Assembly: GCA_020054095.1 (NCBI GenBank)
Contig: JAGVMA010000058.1
Span: 1 to 33,891, forward strand
DNA from: Bacteroidia bacterium
GTDB lineage: Bacteria; Bacteroidota; Bacteroidia; JADZBD01
DNA length: 33,891 nucleotides
Direction of reading: 5' to 3'
The translations under genes were made by a program, and so were the position numbers. The notes beneath the pieces are model-generated. The model was given only the letters and a program-made list of their open reading frames with translations. It was not told the DNA's origin and ran no database searches. Below are positions 33,621 to 33,891 of this stretch, in pieces (within the stretch, counting starts at the first letter, position 1; every line of letters begins with the position of its first letter).

Positions 33621-33684
33621 GTCATGCTTCGACAAGCTCTGCATGACTTCTACGTGTGTCATACTAAGCTTGTCGAAGTGTGAA
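33621..33684. repeat. inverted intergenic repeat pair
   Basis: Two copies of a unit with core CTTCGACAAGCT lie in opposite orientation (33627-33638 and 33667-33678, 12 bp perfect). The left copy is itself bounded by GTCATGC (33621-33627) and GCATGAC (33641-33647). The right copy, read on the minus strand, ends in ATGAC as well. The whole can fold into a large hairpin between the convergent hydrolase and fibronectin-III genes. Its form resembles short dispersed palindromic repeats found between genes in Bacteroidota. Confidence 0.75.
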
Positions 33685-33713
33685 TGAACAATCACTCAAA
33701 CCGCTTTTCTTTT

Positions 33714-33891
33714 TTACAACACCAATAAATCTTTCACTTCGCTAAAAGGGCCCATTTGGTTATTGATAACCACTGCCACACGGAAAAAATAGCGCTTTTC
33801 GCTTTCCAATCCGCTAATGGATGTGCTTGCTTTAACGGTGATGCCTGCATCTGTCCAGCCATCTTCGGCAATATTGGCGCTGTATTGCCAC
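33714..33891 (-). CDS. fibronectin type III domain protein, C-terminal end
   Basis: An open frame entering from the right edge and stopping with TAA at 33716-33714; 58 residues are visible. They begin WQYSANIAEDGWTDAG, continue TVKASTSISGLESEKRYFFRVAV, and end GPFSEVKDLLVL. The G-L-x-x-x-x-x-Y-x-F-R-V-x-A/V core and the strand order are those of the end of a fibronectin type III domain. The gene has no sorting domain after the last FN3 module. Such domains bind or space other modules in secreted or phage-derived proteins. Everything upstream lies outside the window, so the length and role of the protein are unknown. Confidence 0.8.
   Translation of the reverse strand, partial: WQYSANIAEDGWTDAGITVKASTSISGLESEKRYFFRVAVVINNQMGPFSEVKDLLVL

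Noticed and set aside
1-33891. tRNA, rRNA, CRISPR array or prophage
   Set aside because: No cloverleaf-like sequence, no regularly spaced repeats and no phage structural genes were found on reading through both strands; faint ncRNAs could be missed by eye.

Overview
The window looks like chromosomal DNA from an AT-rich Bacteroidota species. The evidence is a type IX secretion (T9SS)/gliding gene set (porU, porV, a PorP/SprF-family gene, gldJ), surface proteins ending in T9SS sorting domains, DUF5723 and DUF2490 outer-membrane proteins, TAnnTTTG-like promoter boxes, and an almost complete lack of Shine-Dalgarno sequences. The one exception is rpsU, which has a perfect one. I cannot place it to order level. 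I see no rRNA, tRNA, CRISPR array, IS element or prophage.

Layout. 1-2202: the 3' end of an M16 peptidase gene, then a housekeeping block rpsU-xerC-hpf closed by a strong hairpin. 2204-3082 (minus): a SiaC-like phosphoprotein and a small membrane protein. 3168-6656 (plus): a GTG-initiated lipoprotein, a DUF5723 outer-membrane protein and a frameshifted beta-barrel gene, all starting from a compact divergent promoter region with a dyad. 6653-8433: cdd, then a small gene graveyard. It holds a decayed minus-strand gene (7130-7522) and a decayed CotH-type T9SS cargo gene (7771-8386).

8434-14957: the most interesting locus. A large CotH-kinase surface protein with a T9SS sorting domain is followed by a tight run: lipoprotein, YD-repeat-like periplasmic protein, VTC (polyphosphate-polymerase-type) domain protein, DUF4956 membrane protein and DUF2490 outer-membrane protein. 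Together they span cytoplasm, inner membrane, periplasm, outer membrane and surface, and the substrate is unknown. 14960-16475 (minus): a decayed propeller/SpoIIE-phosphatase sensor gene with an in-frame amber codon, two homopolymer frameshifts and a lost catalytic domain.

16522-22911: small conserved genes, then the minus-strand operon porU-porV-ispF. 23105-25722: a PorP/SprF-family gene and gldJ, ended by a terminator that sits only about 10 bp before murF. 25789-30503: murF, pabB, tilS and two unknown genes in a plus-strand run. 30620-33593: a DsbD-type reductant transporter and an exported alpha/beta hydrolase. The window ends with an inverted intergenic repeat and the 3' end of a minus-strand fibronectin-III protein gene.

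Functionally, the T9SS genes in the middle supply export and C-terminal processing for cargo such as the CotH protein. DsbD supplies periplasmic reductant. The remainder is translation, cell-wall, folate, isoprenoid and nucleotide housekeeping.
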